NCBI GenBank assembly: GCA_020161935.1
Contig: JAIUNI010000002.1
Span: forward strand, 744,001-808,000
Direction: 5' to 3'
DNA length: 64,000 nucleotides
DNA from: Chloroflexota bacterium
GTDB taxonomy: Bacteria > Chloroflexota > Anaerolineae > Aggregatilineales > Phototrophicaceae
The position numbers were made by a program, and so were the translations under genes. The notes beneath the pieces were generated by a model that saw only the letters and a list, made by a program, of their open reading frames with translations, searched no databases and was not told the DNA's origin. Of this stretch, positions 18,342-26,694 are shown piece after piece (position 1 is the first letter of the stretch; each line of letters opens with the position of its first letter).

Positions 18342-19205
18342 ATGAACAGCTTTACCCTACCCGCGCAAACCCACATTGGTTATGCCCACTTCTACACGGC
18401 TGATCTCAGCCGTTCGCTGGATTTTTACGGCGAGAAAATGGGCTTCCAACGCCTCGCAGATGAGGATGGCACGGCGGTGCTTTCCGCCGACGGCACAACC
18501 CCGCATATCAAGCTGACCGAACACCGCGATTGGCTGCCGAAGCCGCAGCGCAGCACCGGCCTCTACCACGTCGCCATCCGCGTGCCGAACCGCCAAGCCC
18601 TCGCCAACCTGTTCGGTCGCCTCGTGTCACAGCGCTATCCCTTCGGCGGCTTCTCGGACCATCTGGTGAGCGAAGCGCTGTACTTGGACGACCCCGACGG
18701 CAACGGTTTGGAACTCTACCACGACCGCCCGCGTTCCGAGTGGACGTACCTCGATAACAAACAGGTCAAGATGTCTACCTTAGCGCTGGATGTCGATAAA
18801 CTGCTGAGTGAGGCTGATCTACCGGCATGGTCAGGCATCGACAAGGGGACAGACATCGGGCATGTGCATCTGCATATCGCCGACCTGAAGCAAGCCCGCG
18901 CCTTTTACGTCGACCTGCTCGGCTTGGAAATCGCTTCCGACTGGAGCGCACACGGCGCGTTGTTCGTCTCGGCGGGTGGCTATCATCACCACCTCGGCTT
19001 GAACATCTGGGCAGGGTCACAGCGCCAACCGCCCGGAACGCTGGGGCTGCGGGAATATACGCTCACCATTCCCGACGCGGCGGCCTTCGAGCAGCTTCAA
19101 ACCCGCCTCAACGAAGCCGGTGTCAAAGCCGAGCCGCAGCCGGACAACAGCCTGCTCATCCACGATCAGGTCGGCAATGCCACCCGTCTGGTGAACTCTG
19201 CTTAA
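18342..19205 (+). CDS. Two-domain VOC protein, CatE-like (catechol 2,3-dioxygenase family)
   Basis: The 287-aa protein has two vicinal-oxygen-chelate modules at about residues 10-125 and 165-285, the layout of type I extradiol dioxygenases. Module one has IGYAHFYTADL and ends DPDGNGLELYHD. Module two has IGHVHLHIADL and YHHHLGLNIW, which supply candidate iron-binding histidines. Its terminal motif reads DQVGNATRLV, so the usual metal-binding Glu is not obvious there. It may be a ring-cleaving dioxygenase or a related VOC enzyme of altered activity. It stands alone with its own GAAAGGA ribosome site. Confidence 0.78.
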   Translation: MNSFTLPAQTHIGYAHFYTADLSRSLDFYGEKMGFQRLADEDGTAVLSADGTTPHIKLTEHRDWLPKPQRSTGLYHVAIRVPNRQALANLFGRLVSQRYPFGGFSDHLVSEALYLDDPDGNGLELYHDRPRSEWTYLDNKQVKMSTLALDVDKLLSEADLPAWSGIDKGTDIGHVHLHIADLKQARAFYVDLLGLEIASDWSAHGALFVSAGGYHHHLGLNIWAGSQRQPPGTLGLREYTLTIPDAAAFEQLQTRLNEAGVKAEPQPDNSLLIHDQVGNATRLVNSA

Positions 19206-19266
19206 AGCGTGCCTGTTGTGGGGGCGCATCGCCGTGCATAGGCATTAAGCTAACGGGATAATTACC

Positions 19267-19328
19267 GGACGCGCTGTCTCGCGTCCCTACAAAAATCCGG
19301 TTGTGTAGGGACAGCAGACAGGCTGTCC
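19267..19328. repeat. Pair of inverted 20-nt GGAC..GTCC palindromes
   Basis: Two 20-nt palindromes, 19267-19286 (stem GGACGCG) and 19309-19328 (stem GGACAGC), face each other. Each has a CCCTACA/TGTAGGG flank on its inner side. They belong to the dispersed covarying family described in the findings. Confidence 0.8.
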
Positions 19329-19376
19329 GCCTGCTAACAATTTAACTCAAGTACATGCACCCTCTGACCTCTAAAG

Positions 19377-19426
19377 CCCTCCCTCGTTTACGGGGGAGGT
19401 GTCGCGCCAGCGACGGAGGGGGTCTC
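19377..19426. repeat. Interspersed hairpin repeat (copy 1)
   Basis: CCCTCCCTCGTTTACGGGGG, then AGGTGTCGCG and CGACGGAGGG, forms nested GC-rich stems. A near-identical copy lies at 22827-22875. This copy ends at the stop codon of the decarboxylase gene, so it may serve as its 3' hairpin. Confidence 0.75.
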
Positions 19427-20896
19427 TTACTCTCCTCCAATCACCCGCACGTACTCAAGGCTCGTATCCTCCGGCCCGACAATCGCCACACCGTTCGCCT
19501 TCACATACCGCAGGTAATCCACCATATCCGCATCAATCCGCTCACCGGGCAGCAGCATCGGGATACCCGGCGGATACGGCATGATCTGCTCGGCGCAAAT
19601 CTGCCCGACCGCCTGTGAAAACGGCATCCGGCGTGAGGCGGCGAAGTTGGCTTGGCGCGGGTTCATGACCATCTGCGGCAGCGCGGGCGCGGCGAGCGAG
19701 GGCAGCGTGTTCTCGGTGGTAGTAGGTTTACCTTGCGCGGCGACTGTATGCAGCGCGTTGAGCAGGTAATCCACCCGCGCCTCATCGTCCGCAATCGTGA
19801 TCGAGCAAATGATATGCTTGGGGTCAACAAACTCGCCGAACAGGTTATGCTCCTCGGCGAGATGCGTCGCAAACGTATGCCCGTTCATGCCGGTATCCGT
19901 CACGCGGATCACCAGCTTGGTCGGGTCGTGGGCGAACACGCCGTATTCGCCGACCAGCTCGTCCCCGTAACACCACAAGCCGGGGATAGCGCGGATACCC
20001 TCACGGGCGTATGCTGCCAAGCGGATCGTCTCGGTGAGCAGCGCGTGGCCTTCGGTCGCCATCTGCTGCCGTGCCGCATCCAGCGAGGCGGTCAGCAGCG
20101 AACTCGGCGAGGACGACTGCATCAGCGACAGGATACGCTCAACCCCCGAAACCGCGATCAGGCTGCCGTTGAGGTGCAGCAGCGCGGCTTGTGTGAGCGC
20201 CCCCAACGTTTTATGCGAACTCTGCACGACCAAATCCGCCCCTACTTGGATCGCCGACGGTGGCAAGTCAGGGTGGAACGGCAGGTGTGCGCCGTGCGCC
20301 TCGTCCACCAGCAGCGGAATGCCGTGGTCGTGCGCCAGCCGCGCCAACCCGCCCACATCCGACAGGTAGCCGTAGTAATTCGGCGAGGTGATCTGGATGG
20401 CTTTCGCTTCTGGATGCTGCCGCAGCAAATCAGCCACCGTATCCACCGCCACCGCCAGCGGGAACTCGACCTGTGGGTGCGACACAGGCGGCACGTACAC
20501 CGGATTCGCCCCCGACAGGATCAACCCACCGTACACTGAACGGTGCGCCGCGCGTGGCACAATCACCGTTTCGCCGTCATGAACCGCCGCCAGCATCGAG
20601 GCTTCGTTGCCCACCGTCGAGCCGTTGATGAGGAAAAAGCTGTGGTCAGCGCCCACTGCCTCGGCCTGTAGGCGTTGGGCTTCGCGCAGCGCCCCTTTCG
20701 CCGCGTGCAGGTAATCGACACCGGGGCTGATCTCGTTCATGTCGGCCTCAAAAATCAAATCACCTGCCAGCGCCGTCATCAGCGGGTGATGCCCCGGCAG
20801 GAACTTGTGACCCGGCATGTGAAAGGAATATTCGTGCGCGTCACGGGCTTTAATTAGGTTGCTCAGGAATGGGGTTTCGTGTTGTTGTGGGTTCAT
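19427..20896 (-). CDS. Orn/Lys/Arg decarboxylase (PLP-dependent, short type)
   Basis: The 489-aa protein belongs to the fold-type I Orn/Lys/Arg decarboxylases of the Gram-positive SpeA/YaaO length. It has the N-terminal SFHMPGHKFLPG motif, FLINGSTVGNEASMLA, the Asp/His segment LLVDEAHGAH, and the PLP-binding lysine in QSSHKTLGALTQ. A C-terminal domain with PYPPGIPMLLPGE is typical. It makes a polyamine precursor (agmatine, cadaverine or putrescine); which amino acid it uses cannot be read from sequence. It stands alone between repeat-rich gaps. Confidence 0.92.
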   Translation of the reverse strand: MNPQQHETPFLSNLIKARDAHEYSFHMPGHKFLPGHHPLMTALAGDLIFEADMNEISPGVDYLHAAKGALREAQRLQAEAVGADHSFFLINGSTVGNEASMLAAVHDGETVIVPRAAHRSVYGGLILSGANPVYVPPVSHPQVEFPLAVAVDTVADLLRQHPEAKAIQITSPNYYGYLSDVGGLARLAHDHGIPLLVDEAHGAHLPFHPDLPPSAIQVGADLVVQSSHKTLGALTQAALLHLNGSLIAVSGVERILSLMQSSSPSSLLTASLDAARQQMATEGHALLTETIRLAAYAREGIRAIPGLWCYGDELVGEYGVFAHDPTKLVIRVTDTGMNGHTFATHLAEEHNLFGEFVDPKHIICSITIADDEARVDYLLNALHTVAAQGKPTTTENTLPSLAAPALPQMVMNPRQANFAASRRMPFSQAVGQICAEQIMPYPPGIPMLLPGERIDADMVDYLRYVKANGVAIVGPEDTSLEYVRVIGGE

Positions 20897-20932
20897 AATT
20901 TTCTATTGAATGTCGAACTAGGCACTTTGTAG

Positions 20933-21096
20933 GGAGGATGTGTACCGCCTCCGCGTCACCGACCACTAATCTCGTCTTTTTGTAGGGAATGGATTAATGA
21001 CGATTGATTATTAAATTCGGTATGAGAGGTCGGCGGACAGCCTGTATGCTGTCCCTACATAAATGATTGGATGTAGGGACGAGATACATCTCGTCC
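20933..21096. repeat. Three TGTAGGG palindromes in the decarboxylase-DUF421 gap
   Basis: A degenerate GGAG..CTCC copy lies at 20933-20952. Good copies lie at 21035-21054 (GGACAGC/GCTGTCC) and 21077-21096 (GGACGAGAT/ATCTCGTCC), the last two in opposite orientation. Nothing else is visible in the 281-bp gap. Confidence 0.75.
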
Positions 21097-21177
21097 GTTT
21101 TAACCCCAATTACCGAAATAATTCGTCAACCGCCAAAAATCCATTCCGCATTGAATGCCGTTTTATCACTTCTCAAA

Positions 21178-21918
21178 TCACCCCTTCGGGTTATCCTCCT
21201 GCTTTTGCACCCCCGTGTGGCTGGCCTCGATCCACTGATGATCGTCGCACTGCTTACACTTAAGCAGCAGTTCCCCCGCCTCCAACGATACGGTACTGCC
21301 GCAGCACAGGCAAGCGTAATCCCCCGACTTGGCGACCGGCTGGTCAAGCGGCAGCGTTTGCGCCTTGCCGAGTTCGGTACCCGGCAGCAGCGGCAAACCG
21401 GGACGCACATTTTCGGGAGCAAACTTGAAGATGCTCATCTCGCCGTTCATTTCGAGGTACGAGATTTTCACCTGCCCTAACTGTTCTACACCCACCAACC
21501 GCAGCTCCATATAAATCTCGTTGCGCGACATGCTCACCGCGTCCACACCCTCGACATCAAATTCGCCGTTTCGAACCAACAGCCTCGGTGTGCCTTCCAA
21601 AATGTCCTCGATCTTGTGGTTGCGGTTGGTCATCCAGATCAGCGCCCGCTCGATGAACACCACAAAGGTAATCACCGCCATCCCGTGAACAAGCGGAATA
21701 TCGAAGTAAAACATCGGGTCGCCGACCGCCGAGCCGAGGCCGATAATCAGCACGAACTCGAACAGCGAGAGCTGTGTCATGCTCCGCCGCCCCAGCAGCC
21801 GCAGCAGCAGCATCAGGTACAACATCATAATCGTGGTACGCAGGGCGATTTCCACGATGAACAAAATTGGCAGGTCGCCAATAAAAATCCGGTGTAAATC
21901 GAAGGTATAATTTTCCAA
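21178..21918 (-). CDS. DUF421 (YetF-like) membrane protein with C-terminal zinc ribbon
   Basis: The 246-aa protein starts with three membrane helices within residues 15-95 (LLRLLGRRSMTQLS and FVLIIGLGSAVGDP are typical of DUF421), followed by the soluble domain with LVRNGEF and SRNEIYMELR. An unusual C-terminal part has two Cys pairs, CLCC and CKQC, that look like a zinc ribbon. DUF421 proteins are of unknown function, often linked to stress or sporulation in Firmicutes. No neighbour hints at a partner. Confidence 0.85.
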   Translation of the reverse strand: MENYTFDLHRIFIGDLPILFIVEIALRTTIMMLYLMLLLRLLGRRSMTQLSLFEFVLIIGLGSAVGDPMFYFDIPLVHGMAVITFVVFIERALIWMTNRNHKIEDILEGTPRLLVRNGEFDVEGVDAVSMSRNEIYMELRLVGVEQLGQVKISYLEMNGEMSIFKFAPENVRPGLPLLPGTELGKAQTLPLDQPVAKSGDYACLCCGSTVSLEAGELLLKCKQCDDHQWIEASHTGVQKQEDNPKG

Positions 21919-21992
21919 GATGCTGTCCGATCAATAGACCAGCGGTAGACCGTCAAGTTCTATTGTAGCAACAGTTCGTATCAGCGCGAATA

Positions 21993-22173
21993 GGTAGCAC
22001 TGCACTAAACAGTGGAGATCCGTATATCGAAAAAGCGACAAACTAGAGTCTTGAAAGTCCCCTCGCCAAAGCATTGGCAATTGGCGACTGAGCTTGCCGC
22101 AAGGTAGCCAATGGGGGATTTAGGGGTGAGGTTTGCGCGAAAATCTATCCTCGACTATTAATGTAGCGCTACC
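21993..22173. mobile_element. Miniature inverted-repeat element, family 1, copy 2 (181 bp)
   Basis: The left end reads GGTAGCACTGCACTAAACAG and the right end, reverse-complemented, GGTAGCGCTACATTAA. The element is bounded by an exact 8-bp duplication CGCGAATA (21985-21992 and 22174-22181). It contains no reading frame. Its interior holds the CCCTCACCCC/GGCGAGGGG repeat in inverted orientation (22056-22131). It lies just upstream of the ClbS-like gene. Confidence 0.8.
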
Positions 22174-22216
22174 CGCGAATACACCCTAATTGGGCTTATT
22201 GTGGAGAGGAAAACCT

Positions 22217-22762
22217 ATGCTGGCAACTATCAACCGTGAGACCGCCATCCGTGAACTCGACATTGAACACGCCGCCGTCCGCAGCCTCATCGACCGCCTG
22301 ACCGATGCGGAAAAAACGCGGCCAGATACCATCTGCTACGGGCTGTACTGGGATCAAAAGCTGTCGTTCAAAGACCTGCTCGCGCACCTTATCACCTACG
22401 AAGCCTACACCATCGAGGCGGTCGAGGCATGGCAGCGCGGCAAGGAGCATCCGGTCATTGAGCAGATGCAATCCGAAAGCGGCGGTCGCGCCATCCATTA
22501 CAGCGGCATCGAAAGCCGCGCGGGGCAGACACTGGCGCAAACCCTTGACGAGTGGGAACGCACCCAAGCCGAACTAATGACCGTCATTCGTGGCTTAAGC
22601 GACGCTCAATGGACAGCAAAAGCCCCTTACCCGACCGACGAACCCACCGACCTCGCCGGCATCATCGAGGTGATCTTGGTCGCGCCGCCGCGCCCACCCT
22701 ACCGTCACCTGCCCGTCCACATCCCCGACAGCGAAGCCTATATCAAGTCGCTGCGGGGGTGA
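22217..22762 (+). CDS. ClbS/DfsB-like four-helix protein (DinB superfamily)
   Basis: The 181-aa helical protein resembles the ClbS/DfsB group, with KDLLAHLITYEAY, long helices spaced by short loops, and a C-terminal tail. Members include the colibactin-resistance cyclopropane hydrolase, but most are uncharacterised. The ATG at 22217 follows GGAGAGGAAAACCT; a longer TTG start at 22190 would put that ribosome site inside the gene. The promoter region is occupied by a miniature mobile element ending at 22173. Confidence 0.7.
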   Translation: MLATINRETAIRELDIEHAAVRSLIDRLTDAEKTRPDTICYGLYWDQKLSFKDLLAHLITYEAYTIEAVEAWQRGKEHPVIEQMQSESGGRAIHYSGIESRAGQTLAQTLDEWERTQAELMTVIRGLSDAQWTAKAPYPTDEPTDLAGIIEVILVAPPRPPYRHLPVHIPDSEAYIKSLRG

Positions 22763-22826
22763 GTGGCTTGCAGGAATTAAAAGCCATTGTTTTCTCGTAG
22801 GAGAAAGATCCTCCCGCACATTTTCT

Positions 22827-22875
22827 CCTCCCTCGTTTACGGGGGAGGTGTCGCGTCAGCGACGGAGGGGTTCTT
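22827..22875. repeat. Interspersed hairpin repeat (copy 2)
   Basis: This is the same GC-rich hairpin as at 19377-19426, differing at a few positions (GTCAGCGAC versus GCCAGCGAC). It lies between the two DinB-like genes. Confidence 0.75.
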
Positions 22876-22968
22876 TCGCCGCCTAAATACCAAACCAATT
22901 TTTATCGTCGTTATCTCTCATCGACACATCTCACCGCCACCAACGATTTTTTACACAGGAACACCCAA

Positions 22969-23478
22969 ATGAACTTTGAAATACTGTATGGAGAACTCGC
23001 CCACGGCGGCGAAATCATCCGTTCTCTACTCACGGGCATCACGCAGGCTGAATCGCAGGTCAGGCCGACACCGGAGTCGTGGTCAATTTTGGAAGTCGTC
23101 TGCCACCTCGTCGATGAGGAACGCGACGACTTCCGCCAGCGCGTCGATCTCACACTGAACCACCCCGGCGAGCAGTGGCCGCCCATTCACCCCGATGCGT
23201 GGGTCACTGAACGCGCCTATAATCAGCGTGACCTCCAGCAGTCGTTAGATGAATTTCTAGCCGAGCGCGAGAAATCACTCGCCTTCTTAAAGGGTCTGCA
23301 ATCACCCAATTGGGAGGCCCGCCACCAATCGGACTTTGGCGAACGCACCGCCGGACAACTGCTGGGTTCATGGGTCGCCCACGACGTGCTGCACATGCGA
23401 CAGTTAGTCGAGCTGCGCTGGTTCAAGGTGGGGCAAATCACTACCCCCTACGATATTGGCTATGCTGGCGACTGGTAG
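22969..23478 (+). CDS. DinB-family protein
   Basis: The 169-aa protein fits the DinB_2 four-helix fold with its spaced metal-ligand histidines: SILEVVCHLVDEERDD, then VAHDVLHMRQL near the C-terminus. Family members are putative metal-dependent thiol transferases or hydrolases, and some use bacillithiol or mycothiol. It follows the ClbS-like gene by 206 bp on the same strand, so two members of the superfamily sit side by side, though a hairpin repeat lies between them. Confidence 0.85.
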   Translation: MNFEILYGELAHGGEIIRSLLTGITQAESQVRPTPESWSILEVVCHLVDEERDDFRQRVDLTLNHPGEQWPPIHPDAWVTERAYNQRDLQQSLDEFLAEREKSLAFLKGLQSPNWEARHQSDFGERTAGQLLGSWVAHDVLHMRQLVELRWFKVGQITTPYDIGYAGDW

Positions 23479-23558
23479 GCAGGTGAGTTGCCCTGAGGAG
23501 AACGTGTTAACCATCCCTGACTGTGCTGCGACCCGATCAACGAGGAAAGGTATAGAGG

Positions 23559-24212
23559 ATGAAAATGAATCTTGCCCCCGGCGAACCACATGCTGGCTTA
23601 TGGCGCGTCATACCGATTAGCGAGTTCGTCCAGACGGTGTTTGACAGCAGCCAAAAGCGCCAAAACCGACCGTGGATAGTGGCGGTGGATGGTCGCAGCG
23701 GCAGTGGAAAATCCACGCTCGCAAACCGGCTGCATCGCGCTGTGCTTAACTCTGCGGTGGTTCACACCGACGATGTTGCTTGGCATCATTCCTTCTTCGG
23801 TTGGAGCGATCTGTTAATTGAGGGGATTCTAAAACCGCTGCGGTTGGGTGAAGCCGTCAGCTACCAACCACCGGGTTGGCAGCCGCATGGCAGAACCGGA
23901 TCAATCACCATTCCCGCAGGTCTTGATCTCATCATCATAGAAGGTGTTGGTGCCAGCCGGACGGAAGTTATGCCTTATATCGACCGCTCAATGTGGGTTC
24001 AGTCGGATTTCGATGAAGCCAAGCGTCGGTGCATCGCTCGGGATGGGGATACTGAGGAAGTCAGGCACTTTTGGGAGATGTGGATGACGGAGGAACTCGT
24101 CTTCGTCCAACAGCAGCGCCCGTGGGAACGCGCCGCACTCATCGTCAATGGTACGCCACAGCAGCCATACGACCAGAACGCTGAAATCATTGTCGCATCA
24201 ACCGTACAATAA
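23559..24212 (+). CDS. Uridine-kinase-like P-loop NTPase
   Basis: The 217-aa protein has a Walker A loop DGRSGSGKST at about residues 49-58, VHTDDVAW at the substrate aspartates, and IIIEGVGASR, in the order seen in uridine and nucleoside kinases. The C-terminal half is less typical, so another small-molecule kinase is possible. Two ATG codons (23559, 23565) lie close to an AGAGG site; 23565 has the better spacing. It is 80 bp after the DinB gene. Confidence 0.72.
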   Translation: MKMNLAPGEPHAGLWRVIPISEFVQTVFDSSQKRQNRPWIVAVDGRSGSGKSTLANRLHRAVLNSAVVHTDDVAWHHSFFGWSDLLIEGILKPLRLGEAVSYQPPGWQPHGRTGSITIPAGLDLIIIEGVGASRTEVMPYIDRSMWVQSDFDEAKRRCIARDGDTEEVRHFWEMWMTEELVFVQQQRPWERAALIVNGTPQQPYDQNAEIIVASTVQ

Positions 24213-24823
24213 ACCCTTTGAGAGAGGACTGCCGGACGGCCAATCTGCTAATCCTCCACATCCCCACGCCCGTAGGGACAACATACTTGTTGTCCCCGCT
24301 TCACACCCCAACATCTCACTTAACCCTTTCCCACCCACTTTCAAACCAGACTCGAACTTGACTTTTTAGACTTTTTGTTCTATCATATAATTATGGATTG
24401 CTCTCTGTATTTTCTTGGCGTTATTGGCGGTTCGTATTTGAGTTTTTGCATTAGACTGATAACTGTAAACTGACAACTTGATTAGCAATCTTGGCGGCGT
24501 GCCATACTTGCCGCGAAATCAGCCGAGCCATCCGCCGAATTGGCACGAAAATCGCCTTTGCCATTGCCGCCTTTGCTGCCAATTTTGCTATCGCTTCCCT
24601 AACAATAGGGAATGACTGACCGTTTAACTTTTAACCTTTAACTTTTAACTACTGACGACACAAAACCGATTTTGTATGGAGCTAAAAGCCAATCGCTAAC
24701 CGCTAAAAGCTGCTTCTGCATTTGCGGTTTTTGCAGTTTTTGAACATTTAGCCTTTGGGCATGTTTAAAGAGATCGGTGATAAGTGTAGGGAGGAGGCGT
24801 GCCTCCTCCGCCATCTCAATCGT
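24213..24823. repeat. 610-bp gene-free gap with two palindromes
   Basis: A 20-nt palindrome lies at 24276-24295 (GGACAACA/TGTTGTCC), and a GGAG..CTCC variant lies at 24790-24809 (GGAGGAGGC/GCCTCCTCC). Between them is low-complexity text with repeated GCC/TTGCCA words and AACTTTTAACC repeats. I see no gene. Confidence 0.6.
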
Positions 24824-26446
24824 CTATCCCTTATACCCCGGCCCGCGCACCACGCGCCCCGGTTTCGCGCCGGTATGCTCGCCGTCCGCCAGCACCTGCA
24901 CGCCGTTCACGAACACATGCACCATGCCCTTCGAGTACTGGTGCGGCTTATCCGGTGTGGCGTAGTCCTGCACCTTCGCGGGGTCAAACACCACCACGTC
25001 AGCATAGTAATCCGGCTTGAGCCAACCGCGGTCTTTAATTTTGAGGTTCTCGGCGGGGAAGCTGGTCAGCTTACGCACCGCTTCTTCCAGTGGGATCAGC
25101 CCTTCGTCGCGCACGAACTTACCGAGGAAACGGGCGAACGAACCGTATGCGCGGGGATGCGGGTTCTGGTTGAGGAACACCCCTTCCGGCGCTTGCGACT
25201 CGGCATCCGAACACACGCTCACCCACGGCACTTTAATCTGCTTACGGAGATTGTCCTCCGACATGCAAAAGTACATGGTGAAGATGCGGCTGTCATCCTC
25301 AACGATCAAATCCATCAGCGTTTCGTCAGGCGCGGTGCCGCGTTCAGCCGCGACTTCCGCCAGCCACTTGCCCGTGTACTGCTTGAGCGCGTCATTACGG
25401 AAGCCGGACAGTAGAATGCGCGTCGGCCCGTACTCGTTATACATATTCTCCCACTCAAGGCTGGGGGTGTTCATGTCGTGCTTGATGCGTTCGCGGGTTT
25501 CGGGGTCTTGCAGGCGCTTCATCAGGTCATTATGCCCACCGTCATGCGCCCACGGGGGGATGCAGGATGACAAGCCCGTGCCGGAGAACTCGTAATTGTA
25601 CATATCAGCCGTCACCGGCAAGCCTTCGTCCCGCGCCTTTTGCACGAGCTTGATGACCTCATCCATCTTGTGCCAGTTGGAACTGCCAGCCGCTTTCAGG
25701 TGGTAGATTTCGCCCGTCACGTCCGCCTCGCGCACGATGCGTAGGAACTCCTGCACTGCCTCGACGAACGTGCTGCCCTCGTTGCGGATGTGTGAGATGT
25801 ACATGCCGTCGTATTCGGCGACCGCCTTCGCCAGCTCGACCAGCTCTTCGGTGCTGGCGTAAGCTGCTGGCGGGTAGATGAGCGCGGCGGACATGCCCAT
25901 CGCGCCTTCTTCCATCGCCTGCCGCACGAGGTTGCCCATCTCATCGAGTTCTTCCTCGGTCGGCGGGCGGTCATAATCACCCATCACGTAGGTGCGGAGC
26001 GTGCCAGAGCCGACGAACGAGGCGATGTTAGTGGAAACGCCGCGCTTTTCCAAATAGTCGAGGTATTCGCCGAGGGTCGTCCACTCGATGTCATAATGGA
26101 TGTGGCTGTTGCCGAGGATGCCGCGTGTCCGGCTGGCCTTCATCGCGGGACTCATCGGCCCCATCGACGTACCCTCGCCCATGACCTCCAGCGTCACGCC
26201 CTGCCGGATTTCACTTTGCGAACGGCCATCTTCGATGAGCGACTCGACCGACCAACTGAGCATGTTGATGAAGCCGGGGGCAACCACGAGGCCGTTAAGT
26301 GGGACTTCACGGTCAGCCGTCGCCGTGCCGAGGCTGCCGACTACTGCGATCTTATCCCCCTTGATCGCTACGTCACCCCGCACCGGAGGCTGCCCACTGC
26401 CGTCGTAGATCAATCCATCGCGCAAAATAAGATCGTAGTCTGCCAC
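24824..26446 (-). CDS. N-acyl-D-amino-acid deacylase / D-aminoacylase family amidohydrolase
   Basis: The protein of about 540 aa begins ADYDLILRDGLIYDGSG and continues VVAPGFINMLSWS, where the first metal-site motif of related enzymes is His-rich (GFID.H); here the His pair is replaced by NMLSW. It has MGMSAALIYPP, YISHIRNEG and the C-terminal FPAENLKIKDRGWLKPDYYAD segment of D-aminoacylases. The GTG at 26446 has AAAGGG seven bases upstream and gives the usual N-terminus; a TTG at 26464 is the alternative. It hydrolyses N-acyl-D-amino acids or a related amide; substrate unproved. Confidence 0.85.
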   Translation of the reverse strand: MADYDLILRDGLIYDGSGQPPVRGDVAIKGDKIAVVGSLGTATADREVPLNGLVVAPGFINMLSWSVESLIEDGRSQSEIRQGVTLEVMGEGTSMGPMSPAMKASRTRGILGNSHIHYDIEWTTLGEYLDYLEKRGVSTNIASFVGSGTLRTYVMGDYDRPPTEEELDEMGNLVRQAMEEGAMGMSAALIYPPAAYASTEELVELAKAVAEYDGMYISHIRNEGSTFVEAVQEFLRIVREADVTGEIYHLKAAGSSNWHKMDEVIKLVQKARDEGLPVTADMYNYEFSGTGLSSCIPPWAHDGGHNDLMKRLQDPETRERIKHDMNTPSLEWENMYNEYGPTRILLSGFRNDALKQYTGKWLAEVAAERGTAPDETLMDLIVEDDSRIFTMYFCMSEDNLRKQIKVPWVSVCSDAESQAPEGVFLNQNPHPRAYGSFARFLGKFVRDEGLIPLEEAVRKLTSFPAENLKIKDRGWLKPDYYADVVVFDPAKVQDYATPDKPHQYSKGMVHVFVNGVQVLADGEHTGAKPGRVVRGPGYKG

Positions 26447-26537
26447 GTTGACACCCTTTATCAAGCTAAGTGCTGTCGAATGGCAAACGATATTAACCTA
26501 ATCCTCGCGAAATGGGTTGAAACCAATTTGGGCGGTC

Positions 26538-26566
26538 AAAAAAGAGGAGGCATCTACGCCTCCTCC
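26538..26566 (-). terminator. Intrinsic terminator downstream of the DHA2 transporter gene
   Basis: Read on the minus strand, an 8-bp stem GAGGAGGC/GCCTCCTC is followed by TTTTTT. It lies about 130 bp past the transporter stop codon. Confidence 0.75.
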
Positions 26567-26620
26567 ATCATCTCATAAGGTTCCTGTAGGGGAGGGTTTG
26601 CGACTGCTCCGCATAATTTG

Positions 26621-26690
26621 TCCCTCTCCGGTTACGACGGCTGACGGTGGAGTGAGCCTGCGAATGTACCGTCGTGGGCCGGGGTGTGGG
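26621..26690. repeat. Interspersed repeat related to 61062-61129 (inverted)
   Basis: About 70 bp containing GGCTGACGGTGGAGTGAGCC and TGCGAATGTACCG matches the reverse complement of 61062-61129 over nearly its whole length. The ends are GC-rich and can pair. Confidence 0.75.
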
Positions 26691-26694
26691 TCTA

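Noticed and set aside
18342..19205. Assignment as a certain catechol 2,3-dioxygenase
   Set aside because: The last metal ligand is not evident, so only a family-level call is given.
19652..20539. Long frame (295 codons) antisense to the decarboxylase gene
   Set aside because: It is Arg/Gln/His-rich in the manner of a shadow frame and has no family resemblance.
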